From Macrosteles quadrilineatus (taxonomy: Eukaryota > Arthropoda > Insecta > Hemiptera > Cicadellidae), in assembly GCF_028750875.1 (NCBI RefSeq), contig NW_026542595.1, positions 76,191,386-76,255,385 of the forward strand: 64,000 bases of DNA. Reading direction: 5' to 3'. Both the position numbers and the translations under genes were made by a program. The notes beneath the pieces are model-generated. The model did no database searches. It worked only from the letters and a program-made list of their open reading frames with translations, and was not told the DNA's origin. Below are positions 9,906 through 21,800 of this stretch, in pieces (the stretch's first letter is position 1; every line of letters starts with the position of its first letter).

Positions 9906-10430
9906 TGTTACGAAACACTGACACGTGCTTTTCGTTTGCAATGGGAAAGAGGCACGTTTTATGAAAATTAGGTTTTCTATAATTTACGGTGTAGAGCTAC
10001 TAAGTAAAGCACATCCACCATAGCCATAATTGTCTACAACTGCACCTAAACAATAGAAACAAGTAAATTTATCACACTTTTTCGTCACTGCTTGGTTCAA
10101 ATTAGCTGTTATAAATGCTAAAAAGAATTAACAGTGCTGCACCCTGTTAAAACCTTATACACTTTTAATGCTATTGAATATCATATAACCAACTTATGTA
10201 GTTGAAACAGCTGGCAAAATTCTTTAATTTATTTTATATATGAATACTTATAAGGTTAACATGGTGAACTCTAGAGCCACTGGGGCGGAGCCCGAAAGGA
10301 TTTTTGAGATAAGAATGTGTCTATATGTTAATCGGGAATGTAAGCTATCATCATACCAAATTTCAACCCAATCCGACCAGCGGTTAATCCGTGACAAACT
10401 TTCATATTTATAATATTAGTAATAACATTA
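9906..10430 (+). repeat. Family A repeat, 3' portion
   Basis: It shares an ordered set of segments with 23909-24655: a TTTGCAATGGG block, an AACAATA-rich block, CAAATTAGCTGTTATAAA, AATGCTATTGAATATCAT, the GC-rich core GAGCCACTGGGGCGGAGCC (10272-10290), then a 3' end in TTTATAATATTAGTAA. The 5' part is missing or too diverged to see. Elements with this kind of end are common non-autonomous repeats in insects; the superfamily is not established here. Confidence 0.65.
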
Positions 10431-12460
10431 TAGCTCATAAATCTTAAATCAAAAATGTATAAAACATTAATGAAATATTTTGTAAACGTACTTGTTTTGT
10501 TCTAAATTGTACAGGTGTTATCAAATTGAAATTTATTTGTTGTAGACATTTATATGTTTAGACAAACATGCACAGTTTGTCTAAACAACCCTGGAACCTG
10601 GAAAGTTTGGATTCAATATGTTCAGCCGTTATTGAGTTAACTGATTCCATAGTTTGCATAAGTTCCTATCTTAAAGAGCTTTGCTTATTCTGCTCAACTA
10701 CTAACATCTCATAAAAATATAATTTTTATAGCTTCCTTGTTTCTTATGCCATTAACCACTGTGTATTAAGTCAAAAAGCCCATCTGGATGTTGGTCTATT
10801 TAAGTAATAACGTAGTTTATATGTAGTGTTTTTGGGTCTTTGTTTTTTTTATGCTTAAGTCAATATTGTTTTGTTTTTTTTTGTAACAATTCAATTGTAT
10901 TTTCACTGATATTTTCATAGAATAATTTAATTTTCACCATATTATGTTTTTCATTTCATCTAAATGTCAATTCCTTTTTCAAACCATGTATAATAATTGT
11001 CCATGCAGACCATTAAGTAATCAATTCAATACAATGTAATATAGAAAATTTTAGATAACATAATTATATGTAAATATGTGATAGCCTTTAACCTTTTGTA
11101 ATAAAATTGCTTTAAATTTAATATAGGCTTACTCAGATAAATTATCCAAATTCAAATGTAGTTCTCCAGCAAATGAAAGTTGTTATAATACAGTATATGT
11201 GTGAACAGTGGCCTACAAGTTTACTGTGATACAGTCAGCATTGACATGTGTGAGTGCAACAATGCATCAAACCTTCCTCACTTCCAAGAGAAGTGAACTA
11301 GTGCAAAGACATGAATTGTTAACTGGCATATTTAATATCAAAACTTATCTAAAAGAGTGAAAAAGTGAAATTTTATGAAAGAAGATTCGTCCTTGTTTTA
11401 CAAACATAAAGAATTATTTCATTAGCTGTGAAGGAGACTTCAAATTTGGTGAGATAGAACATTTTTCTTGGAAGCCATTAAAACATTTTAGGCCTTAACT
11501 TTTGAACATTTGTACCAAATTTTGAAATCAAGAAACTATTAGAAGTTTATTCCTGAATGTTAATTTAATCAATCAGAAAAATAATTTATATTTTTAAAAC
11601 CAAATTTAATTATAAAATCACAAGATTAAGTTCTGCCGCCCGATCACCCGACCTGAGACAAAGATCCATGTATTAAAACCCCTGAGCCTGAATTAGAAAT
11701 ATTGTACTAGCCTAAAGCTTTTAGTTAGTAAATTCAATTCCCCACAGTGTAAGATGGTATTGTGAATCCCTTTCTTTCTCTTTACTATCAAATTTTGTAC
11801 TGTTATTTAATAAAATTAAGTTTCTTTATTGTAAACATGGAGTTTCCATTGTAGGCCTAAGTTAAGGTTGATTACATTGTCAATATAACTTTGTTTGGTT
11901 TTTTTTAACATTAGCCACAGTGTTGCTTTGGTTGGTTGTTACAAGAGCAATATACCAAGCACAATACACATGGCAAGAAATACCAGAGCAGTAATTATCA
12001 TTAACAATTAACAATCTGGCGGGTAGCTCCAAGTTAAACATAGCAATATAAAACCTATTATAGAAGTGCTCTGTGACTTCAGTTGAGTGACTGTTATAAA
12101 AAAATTTCTTGGCCCATGTGACACACACACACCGACTTGGTTTGTATCAATCAAGTCGCATGAGCATGAGACATATCAAGATCATTGGTTCAAATGGGAT
12201 GTATGTAACAATTACTTACTCAAACATAAGGCAGGTAGGTTATCGCAGGTTATTTGAAATACACTAACTGTAGTGTAGTGTGTTGTGAATACTTAACACA
12301 AAATTTAATTAGAAATAAACAAAATTTAAAACTTTTTAAAAATCATAAAGTGAATCTAATCTTCTTCTTCATCTTTCTTCTTTTTTTACAAAAAAATAAA
12401 TAAAATATTTTGTTGATTTATATTATTTTTTTGTGTACAAACATCCTTTAATATATCAAG
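10431..12460. other. No gene seen
   Basis: This is AT-rich sequence with a short AC-rich run near 12121-12132. The minus frame at 12128-11880 has no family resemblance I can support. Confidence 0.4.
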
Positions 12461-12599
12461 AAATAATATATAATGTATCATAATACCCCCCACCCCCCAG
12501 AAAACCTGCAAACTAAGTGCATAAAGGTTTGTGCAAAGTTTCCATTTTGTATGTTTAATCATTCTATAGAAAAAATAATAAGTGAAATAAATGGCGGTT

Positions 12600-12713
12600 G
12601 TGTGAGTAAATGTGGACTTCCGGACAGTTTAAATATGCTACTTAGATACGTTTCTTACTCAGGAACGATGCTCAAAAAATTTGGTACAGGGTTTAGGGAC
12701 ACCCTGTATAATA
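12600..12713. repeat. Remnant of a CACCCTGTA-ended element
   Basis: It ends in GGGACACCCTGTATAATA (12696-12713), the terminus shared with the fold-back elements at 34-37 kb and 53-55 kb. The opposite end is not identifiable. The 82-codon frame across this stretch (from 12473) is unrecognised and probably incidental. Confidence 0.4.
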
Positions 12714-12721
12714 AAATGTGA

Positions 12722-14195
12722 AAAAAACTGGATGTACTATTCTGTGAACATGGATTTAGAGCATTATGAAGCTATATCACCGAGTGTGTATTTCAATCGA
12801 CTATAAACGATCATAAAGAAATTGAATGGCCAAATCAATATGGCAACAGATGGACGAGCTCTTTCATCCCGTTCATCAAACAAAACCAATTTAACAGTTT
12901 CTGGATGTATGATTCTGATCAAATCACACAACTCGATTTATAAATACAACTATTTACAATAAGAATGCAATTTGGTTTTAAATAAATCAAGCGTTTTACT
13001 AATGGTGATAATTTGTTCGAAATGTCGCACTCTGAGAACCTCTTTACAATTGTAAAGTATAATAAAGTGTACTACTGTAACAAAGCATTCTACAAATACA
13101 CATAGCATTTATTATATTTAGAGTTGGGTTTTGATATCGATTGTGCTTAATTGTTTATTAACATAAATATGATGCCCGTTATCCCCTAGTCTTTCCTAAG
13201 TAAAACAAGCTGTCAATTAGAACTCAAAACATACGTGAAACATCTAATATTTCTAGTTATAAACTCTAGGCCCATGATGAGTATCAAGTTTTACAATATG
13301 TTAAGTATTTATTAGTTTTCATTATTTCAATCATATTTTAATTATTCCAGACAAGTAAATAAAAATTCATTAACTAATGTTTATGTTTACTGTTTATTAT
13401 AATTAGAGATTTAATTACAATACATTTCAAAATAAAAAAATTATCATATGTTATTAAATTAAATTCAATTATATGACATTGTATCTTAAATAATATTTCA
13501 TTATTAAGATTGGCAACACTGTTAATGTAAGCTGTTTAACTAACTTTTAAATAAATGCTCAACAATTAAATTGTTTAAAAACAAAACATGTGACTGTGAT
13601 GAGTGCATGCTAGTAAATTATTTTATCAAAAAAGAAAGTGTTACAATGAAAAAAACAATTACATTTAAGAAAATTACTAAGTATATTAACATTTGTATTA
13701 ATCAAGTATCAAGAAGAACTAGCAGTAAGTGATATTAATTTTATGTAAACAAAACAAATACAGCCCACTTATTCAAAAATTTCAAACTTTTTTACTAATC
13801 TATTTTAGCCATTAAGTTAACTCATTCAATAAACAGTTATCAAACTTAAATAACAAAAAAATTGTGAACATTTAACAATTTACTTCCCAAATTGGTATCA
13901 AAAGACTTGTATATTACACTCACGAAGAAGTGCAGTAGCATGTTAACTGTGGAAAACCAGATATACCAAAAGGAAATTACACAAGTTAAACTTCTTACAT
14001 TTCCTTAAAACTTCAGAGATTTGTTACTTGCAGAATTTTCAAAAATATTAAGTTTTTAAAAGAAAACCACATTTTTATACCCACAGCCCCTGTTAGAGTT
14101 CCATGGTAATAAGGATAAGAACACATTTCGAAGCCCGATTATAAAATATTGCGCCAGCTAATGATATGTTTAGCCCCCCCCTAAATGGCAAATGG
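12722..14195. other. No gene seen
   Basis: AT-rich sequence without recognisable repeats, RNA genes or coding frames. Confidence 0.4.
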
Positions 14196-14204
14196 CGAAT
14201 GTTA

Positions 14205-15425
14205 TAAGTCCAAAAGAATAGTCCGGGACCCAAATGAGGTCCATAATCCTGGTTTTGTTCTATTAAGTTTATTTTATTGTTGATTTGAGTTATTTATGGT
14301 ATGTAGACCATAAAACCACCGGGTAATTTTTTTTGGTACCCTTGGGCGATAGCCGCCATCCTGGAAAATGGTGGAAAACGTAATTTACTGTGTAATCTTT
14401 TACTTAAAACTATGTTATGAAAATACCATGCTATCTACAGCAGTGCGAACGCTTTTAAAATACTCACAGTGAAATTCCCATGCAGGAAAATATCATATTT
14501 TAATTATATATTTTGTGTTTTAAGGCCAGTATTTCTTTTTAAAATTAATAATTTAGATAAAAAATATGTTCTATCCCCACTTGTTTTCACCTTTTTCTAA
14601 AGTCTCTTAACAAAGGCCATGATACATGTTACGCAAGTTGTAGATATTGAAATTGTGCATCCAATGCACCTATAGGGATCTTTGTTGGATCAATGATAAG
14701 GTCACAACAAAGCTTAAGAAATAATTTTATTATTTTTTCTATTATAAAGAGGGGTAAGAATGATTTATATAATTCTTCCTAAGAATATTCTGTTGTTCTT
14801 TTCTCCAGTTTTTGGTATCAAAATGCTCGATAAACCAACGGCTTTAATTTACGCTCAAATCTTAGGATGTTTAATAAGCTAGTTATGGACCCCCCCAAAA
14901 AAGAGTAATTTTAATTATAAAAATAATCTTATCAAAGCCCTATATCTTTAGTGATTATTATGTTATGTTTTATGTTTTCATATGAAAACAGTCGGTAACA
15001 TACTGGCTTTCATGGAACATATTGATATTTGGATTTCAAAAAGTTGAGGTATATATCATCAATCAATAAAAAATATTTTTTTTTGTAATCTGTTGATTTG
15101 TAAATTGGGAATAGTCCGGCAGCCAAACAGAGAATTTTCCTTGAACCTTGTTTTGTTCTATTACGTTTTTTATTGTTGATATATAATTTTGGTAGTATTT
15201 AGATGCAGAAAATAGCGGGTACTTACAAAGTATCTTTAAGGGACTTCCAGAGTTTGAGATAATAATTGTCTATATTAACAAATGATTTTAAAACATGGTA
15301 CTAATCAGCTATAGCCTAAACTATGGGTTTTAGTTCGAATCTCATGAAATTTAGAATGAAACCTCGTCATAATATTACTCATAAATTTACCATATATTAG
15401 CCAAATCAATCAAGATTTTTTTAAA
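14205..15425 (+). repeat. Dispersed repeat C, two diverged direct copies
   Basis: The segment at 14216-14345 (starting GAATAGTCCGGGACCCAAAT, then TTTTGTTCTATTA and a TTTATTGTTGAT core) matches 15108-15225 in the same orientation. Around 14350-14375 a GCCGCCATCCTGGAAAATGG motif occurs, also seen at 23385-23410 and 15424. The two copies flank about 750 bp of AT-rich sequence. They look like old copies of one repeat or ends of one element. Confidence 0.5.
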
Positions 15426-15882
15426 TGGTGGCGGTAAACGTGGTTTTTATCAAAAAAATTGCATTTTTTGCCCAATTAAAAAAAATTTTATACGACCTTG
15501 TTTTAGTGTTACCTCTAAGAAAACAAAATATAAGTTTTGCCAATTTAAACCTGAGCTTTTTTAAGTTACTAGCAAGACACATTCTTTACATCATTATTTT
15601 GGCATGTAATAATATTACTCAATTTTTAAGTTGGCTGAATTCCCGTTGCACTTGTTGCTATGCTTGTTAGTATTTGCGTTAAATTGAAAATATGTTAAAA
15701 AAATCGATTTCAACACAGTTGACATTTATTATTTTGTATTGTAACATAAATATTTATCCGTGTAAAATTGTAACTTACATAATAGGTCTACATTGAAAAA
15801 CTTGTCAATAACGTTTCAGTAACCTTAGTGACTATTAGCGATTGTCTCTATAGAAAAGTAGCTATTACTATAGGTCTCATGG

Positions 15883-15945
15883 TAAGAACTAGGCCCGGGC
15901 CGATTTACTTTTTCATTTTGATGTCCCCAGAGGCCATGATGTCCG
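15883..15945 (+). repeat. Dispersed repeat D, copy 1
   Basis: A GC-rich stretch with GGCCCGGGCCGATTTACTTT and GTCCCCAGAGGCC recurs as reverse complement at 38690-38757. Such a conserved GC-rich patch in AT-rich DNA marks a transposon-derived segment of unknown type. Confidence 0.6.
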
Positions 15946-16021
15946 TGAAGACGAGAACTTGAGTAATTTTCGTCCGATTTTGAAAATATTTGGTTTAAAG
16001 GTGTAAGGTGAAAATATTTGG

Positions 16022-16157
16022 TTGTGTTGCTAGCCTAGTGGTTAGCGTTTCGGACTTCGGTGCGGGAGGGACGGGTTCAATCCCCGGCACATCCACTAAA
16101 CTTTGATCTCTCGTAACTTCTCTTGTGAAATGCCACTGGCGTAGAAAAAAAAAAATA
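16022..16157 (+). mobile_element. tRNA-derived SINE
   Basis: The head carries a pol III A box (TAGCCTAGTGGTTAGC, about 16031-16046) and a B box (GGGTTCAATCC, about 16073-16083) at tRNA-like spacing, followed by GGCACATCC, an unrelated body and an A-rich tail at 16144-16156. The stems do not form a full cloverleaf, so it is a SINE and not a tRNA gene. The head resembles the SINE at 17221, both having CGGACTTCGG between the boxes. Confidence 0.75.
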
Positions 16158-16660
16158 GGTGGGATAAAAATATATACTAAACTGATATTACAAAAATTAA
16201 CTCAATTCAATTGAATACAATACAATTTATTCAGAACTCTTTGATATTGACTAGATTCTAAAATTTGGTAGAATTAAAATTGATCTATGCTTCATGATAA
16301 AGTTATAAAAAATATATTCTCCAAGAAAACATACATTTCTATAATTCGACTAACGATTTATTAACTTTATGTGTGTAAATCAAATGTATTGTAGAGGAAG
16401 AAAATAAAATCTAATACAGCCCCTGAACTGTATTATATTTGACTAATGTAGTTTGTTTACTTGATCTCAACAGATCCTTAGTGCGATTATTCACCACAAT
16501 ACGATTATTCAGCATTGCGAATAATCTTGCTAATTACCGTATCTCTTGAGATAAGTTAGAACAGCCAACATCTATCAACAATAATAACAATCTACACTAA
16601 ATCTTGAACTTTCCATCTTTTTTCTTTCCCCAGACATTTTGATTAGACACAAACTTTCAT

Positions 16661-16900
16661 ACCAATATTTTAAATTCCATTTGGGCCTTTTGGACCAAAG
16701 GCAATGGATGAAGTGTGAAGAGGGAAGCAAAAGAGTTGTTGAACGACTGGCGTAAGTAATATGGAAAAAACTGTCTGAACCTCTGTACCAACAAGTGACC
16801 AATGCATGGCGTAAACTAGTTGAGCGTGAGCGCAATGGAGAAGCTATCAATACTAGACTGGTCTCTGGAGTAGTCAACTGTTACATTAAACTAGGATCAA
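16661..16900 (+). pseudogene. Cullin-1-like exon relic, left copy
   Basis: The conceptual translation includes QQVTNAWRKLVERERNGEAI and NTRLVSGVVNCYIKLG (about 16785-16896), and before it QRQWMKCEEGSKR. From knowledge of the family this matches the N-terminal cullin-repeat region of cullin-1, the SCF ubiquitin-ligase scaffold. An acceptor-like CCCCAG lies at 16628-16633 and a donor-like AAGTAAGAAG follows at 16899, so this is a genomic exon copy and not a spliced retrocopy. It is broken by an in-frame TAA (about 16753), and the upstream part (ILNSIWAF, about 16666-16690) needs a frameshift. A functional exon is not possible. Confidence 0.75.
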
Positions 16901-17220
16901 GTAAGAAGTGCAAAATTAATTATGCAAAATGCATATTTAATATGCCATGCATATCAACGCTTACTTATAATTTAATAGTTTTTAAAATCATATGGTTTTA
17001 CTGTTGGTTTAGACAAACAGCAATGTTCCAAAAGAATGGATCATATCTACAGCTGAATATACGTGTTACCAAAGGTCCAGAGCTGACGTATGCAGTCAGA
17101 GCTGGAACATTGACTTGACTTTCTTTGACTAAATAGCGGAAAACATGTAGAGATTAGGCGGTGAAACAATGGTAGGAAAAACTTATGTTAAAAAATTTAA
17201 GGAAAAAGGTGTATATTTGG

Positions 17221-17470
17221 AAAATTTGGTGAGTCGGTGGCTCAGTCGGTAGCGTCGCGGACTTCGGGCCCAAGGCAGTAGTGTCGGGGGTTCGGATCCT
17301 GGTCACTGCCACTAACTTTTATCAGTACAGTTCACCTTTGTACTGTACCGGCTCACCCCTTGCTTTGCTGGATACGTTCCACGCACAGATCTGTAGTCTA
17401 TGTGGACGGGCAAATGCAAGGTTAAAAGAGGCCGCCAACCTCTTAAAAAAAAAAAAAAAAAAAAAATATA
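17221..17470 (+). mobile_element. tRNA-derived SINE in the spacer of the inverted duplication
   Basis: The A box TGGCTCAGTCGGTAGC (about 17235-17250) and B box GGGTTCGGATCC (about 17287-17298) lie at pol III promoter spacing. They are followed by a body, a short terminal hairpin (AAGAGG...CCTCTT) and an A tail of about 19 at 17445-17464. The pure A tail suggests a rather young copy. The open frame at 17281-17475 is incidental. Confidence 0.8.
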
Positions 17471-17590
17471 TATAAAGTAAACATTTAATCTTTAATAATA
17501 AAGTATTTATGCAAGTTTACTTTTGATCAATTTTTGGTATATTGCAATGTGCATGGCATAATTGCACTTACTGTATACATTAACTTACTT

Positions 17591-17833
17591 GATCCTAGTT
17601 TAATGTAACAGTTGACCACTCCAGAGACCAGTCAAGTATTGATAGCTTCTCCCATTGCGCTCACGCTAAACTAGTTTACGCCATGCATTGGTCACTTGTT
17701 GGTAGAGAGGTTCAGACAGTTTTTTTTTGCCATAGTACTAACGCCAGTCGTTCAACAACTCTTTTGCTCCCCTCTTCACACTTCAGCCATTGCCTTTGGT
17801 CCAAAAGGTCCAAATAGAATTTGAAATATTGGT
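17591..17833 (-). pseudogene. Cullin-1-like exon relic, right copy
   Basis: This is the reverse-complement partner of the left copy. On the minus strand it keeps LALVLW just before the conserved block, closer to what I expect for cullin-1 than the left copy, but has an A-run expansion (plus-strand T run at about 17719-17727), a TAG in place of a Glu codon, and a one-base insertion in the ERNGEA segment. The lesions differ from those of the left copy, showing independent decay after duplication. Confidence 0.7.
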
Positions 17834-18229
17834 ATGAAAGTTTGTGTCTAATATCAAAATGTCTGGGGAAAGAAAAAAGATAGAAAGTTCAATATTTAGT
17901 GTAGATTGTTATTATTGTTGATAGATGTTGGCTGTTCTAACTTATCTCAAGAGATACGGTAATTAGCAAGATTATTCACAATGCTGAATAATCGTATTGT
18001 GGTGAATAATCGCACTAAGGATCCGTTGAGATCAAGTAAACAAACTACATTAGTCAAATATAATACAGTTCAGGGGGTATAATAGATTTTATTTTCTTCC
18101 TCTACAATACATTTGATTTAACATCACATAAAGTTAATAAATCGTTAGTCGAATTAATGAAAAGTATGTTTACTTGGAGAATATATTTTTTCTCATGAAG
18201 CGTAAATCAATTTTTCTTGTACAAAGAAG

Positions 18230-20190
18230 AAATTAAGTTTGCCGTCTTAAGCTAAAAAACAACAACTTTTGTAACTTTTATGTTGGTGAGTCCCATCTCA
18301 TTAACATCAAGTATTGTATAGTGTGGTAATTTAATAGAACTTGAATACAAAGTTTTTGAGTTAATTTATGTAATGTACGTTAAGTGTATATATATTTTTT
18401 TAAATAGTGATAGTACATTTGTTTATAAAATATTATAAAAACATTTAATTGATTAACAAGAACTTCAACTCAAGTATTGTACCTATGTTTTTCTAATTCA
18501 TTAAGAGTGAATCACTTGGAATGATTATTCTGACATTGATGTTAAATGAAATTAAATCAAATTAAACTCTAAGTTTGTCTGGATTTTTTTATACACCTGG
18601 CATGGTAGTATTTAAATACTTTAAACCTTCTTTATTAATCCAAGTCTATTCCATATTTTAAGTTTAGAATGAAGATAGGCCCGATGCAAAAGGTCCCAAC
18701 CTTTATGTTTATGAGAATTATTTTGAAAGACTGTTCCTGATGGACACAGAACAATTTAACACCAGAGAAAGAATAGAGTTCTTTTTCCAAAATAAACACT
18801 GAGTACTTGAAAAAGGTAGGATCAAACCCATCAAATACTTTTCTGGCTTTTTCCCTAGTTTATTAAGGTTGGCTAATTTGGAACCAATTATTTGTTTTAA
18901 TATATTTAAAAAATGTAATGATTTCTATTCCACTAAGTCAATAGTTTGGAGAACTTTTACACAACATAAATAGTTTCTTTTTAGTTCAGAGTGAAAATCT
19001 TAACTTCCCCACTCAACTTTTGGTACATTTTAGTGATACTATATAAACATAGGCCAAGTCGAAAAGTTAATACTAAACATCCTTGCATATAATTCCGTTG
19101 ACCTTAAACCATAAAACCGATATTTACAAGCATTATGTAAGTACCATACAGTTAGTTCATAATTTTTCCCTGTAATTGATTATCAATTGGACGATACCGG
19201 TACTTACATATATCCGACTGTTTTATAAGGTATGAAATCAAATTGTTACGAGGTTAAAACTTTGAATATGTAAAGGAATATGTATAGGATATTTGTTGTA
19301 TTTTCATTAAAAGTTCATGTTAGTTAAAAATTTAATTTTGGCGACTAATCTAAATTTTAATAAAAATAATATTAAAAGTTGTTACGTTTAATATTATTTT
19401 TACAAGTATAATTATACTAAATTTTATTGAAAATAAAAAAAAAATCAAGGAGGAAACTATTTTAAAGACATATTGATTTAAACTCTCAGATCATTTGGAC
19501 CCTCTTGTGCTGATTACTCTCAGTATATTGACGTTTAACTTAATTAAAAAATATGTAGAAATAAATGCATTATTGCTACTGGTTTAACCACAATGTTATG
19601 TCCTAAAACGAGTTGTGTGTTTAGTAGCTCTCATTTCGAAAAATATATACGCGAAAAATTAAACGCCTCATTAAATATAAATATTCATCATTTAATAAAA
19701 CTTTATATTTCACTAAATCAGTCATATTCTTTTTCTTATTTTGATTTAAATTAAAATATATTTTTTCTTGTCGTTGATTATGCTATTTGCTGTAGTTCAA
19801 ACTTTACCCTACTCAATATTTATTTTGATCAGCATTTTTCTTTGATTTATTCACTAACACTAATTTTGAACCACTATATAGAAATAAATATACTATAAAT
19901 AATTATTATTGATTAAGAGCTGGTTTAAATTTCAATTTTCAATTTTCATTCAATTAACTTAAGGACAAATTATTATATCTGAATCAAAAATAAAACATTA
20001 ATGATAATATAACAATTTTTGATAATATAACATTTCTTGATAGTATAAGATTTTATCAAGTATTTTGTGAGAACTTAAAAATAATTAATACATTATTTTC
20101 ATCATGAATCGTGTTTTTAAAACCATTTCTCATGGGTTCTTTCTATAGTGATACTTAAAATGAAATAAAAAAAACATTTTGTACTCACAT
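18230..20190. other. No gene seen
   Basis: AT-rich sequence; no repeat, RNA or coding signal that I can support on either strand. Confidence 0.4.
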
Positions 20191-20524
20191 TATTATGAGG
20201 ACTAAAATAAAAAAAATATCACAGTGGCTGAATGTCACTGCCAATGTCCCTTTACATAGAACTTTGTTCTCTGGGAGATTTCCCCGGGGGTTGACAACGC
20301 AAGGCTTTGCGTCCTCGTTCCATTCAACCGACATTCAACATTTTAACTTCAACTCTTCAGTATCTAGAACGAAAAAACGTATAACTAAAATAACTAATGA
20401 GAGAGGGTCCATTTCTTTACAAAATAGGTATAAATTTAATAACTTATCTTCGGTACAAGTCTTTAGATGGCTATTTGTTCAAAACCCTGTATTAATTAAT
20501 ACTATGATTTCGTATATTAGGTGA

Positions 20525-21600
20525 CATAGAATATTTTTTTGTTTGATCATTTCCTAACTATAATTTAAATTAGTTTGCCTATTGAAAAGTGTCAATGTAT
20601 TATTGTTATAACTCGTTACAAGATTATTTAAACACAATTAAGAAAAGGGATTATTGATTTAATCGAAATCAATTTATAAAGAACCTATAGAGATTACATA
20701 CGTATAAACTATACAAATATTGAGCTGGTGTGCGACAAGGGATGCAAAATCCCGATTGATTAAATGGCAGTCGCGTTAGATTTAGAAAATGCCTTGAAGG
20801 TTTTTAAACTTTCACTTTTATAAATAAAACTTTAACCACCCTAACATAAAGTTGTTTATTATTTGGTTACATTTTTAATGCTATTCCATATGTAGCTAGA
20901 GTAAGTACTGTTAGTCGGAACATTATTTGTCTGAAAATGATCATTTATTGTGAAGAAACTAAAACATTAAAATAACAATATTAAAGGAAACCTATCTCAC
21001 CACACCTTTACAAACCAACAACATTTTGATCGAGTTCTCATAAAAAAGTGTTGAAGGATCTTTTGGCTTAGGTATGGAAATCTTGACAGCTTGAAAAAGT
21101 GACTGGGGCAAGGGATGTTATGAGATGAACATTATCTCTAACTGATCCTTGACGGAAAATGTTAACTATTAGACAACCTTCCAACAAAAGGAAACATGAA
21201 AGTTAGGAGATATAAATTAGTTAACAGTTGACGTGCGTGACTGGAGAAGGCATCTCTGACAGAATAGTTTCAAACGTGACGAGCAAACGTACGTATTGTT
21301 ACACAACTGCGGCACAATGTCCACATGTGATACATAGTCCAGGAAAGTTATGCAAACACCCCAAAAACTGCTACGAATAATTTTATGTTAAATGTTACTT
21401 AAATTGATACCTGCCAATAAAAATATAAGTCAAGGGAAATCGGGCCTCCAAAAAGGGGTTTTCCAACATGGCGTCAAAGATTCCTCTGAAAATAAATAAA
21501 TCAAGGTATCTTGAACTTGTTAACACATAATTTTGATTTTCAATTTAAATAACCATTGATCACATCAAAACTATGTACACAATGTGCAACAAGATATTTA
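20525..21600. other. No gene seen
   Basis: AT-rich sequence. The frame just upstream (20195-20524, 109 codons) starts with a Met but has no recognisable motif. A GGCCTCCAAAAAGGGG patch at 21444-21459 is the only GC-rich feature. Confidence 0.35.
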
Positions 21601-21624
21601 AACTTTATCTATATACTTATTTAA

Positions 21625-21800
21625 TACGCAAGCAGTTTTTTTGTGACAATTACTCTCCCGAAACTACTGAACCGATTGACATGTTTTCGGTGTCATTGGA
21701 AAGAGCGTAACGTGTGAAGTTGTGTCTTTTTAGGGAAATAATTATAGAGTGAGGCCCTGGAGTCCTTTAAAGTTTCGTATTTCTCCATAAGATTAACATG
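21625..21800 (+). repeat. Old dispersed repeat resembling insect non-autonomous elements
   Basis: The phrase GAAACTACTGAACCGATTGA (21659-21678) and the following ATTGGAAAGAGCGT are typical of a widespread class of insect repeats. The stretch ends at a CCATAAGATTAACATGG core shared with dispersed repeat B. There is no intact frame. The assignment rests on remembered resemblance. Confidence 0.4.

Larger units (their letters stand above)
16270..18225. repeat. Inverted duplication carrying cullin-like exon relics
   Basis: The left arm (about 16270-16915) matches the reverse complement of about 17550-18225 along its whole length, including the stretch of GATTATTC motifs (about 16486-16530 against 17965-18015) and the cullin-like exon. 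The spacer (16916-17549) holds unrelated AT-rich sequence and a SINE. The arms differ by many substitutions and small indels, so both have decayed independently since the duplication. No transposon terminal motif was found at the outer ends. Confidence 0.8.

Noticed and set aside
15425..15670. 81-codon frame with hydrophobic stretches
   Set aside because: AT-rich composition alone gives F, I, L and K codons; no homology recognised.
16022..16095. tRNA gene
   Set aside because: Has A and B boxes but no consistent cloverleaf stems, and is followed by a body and A tail, so it is a SINE head. The same applies to 17221-17310.
20195..20524. 109-codon frame as a gene
   Set aside because: No recognisable motif, no splice signals and no neighbouring coding sequence; left unannotated for lack of support.
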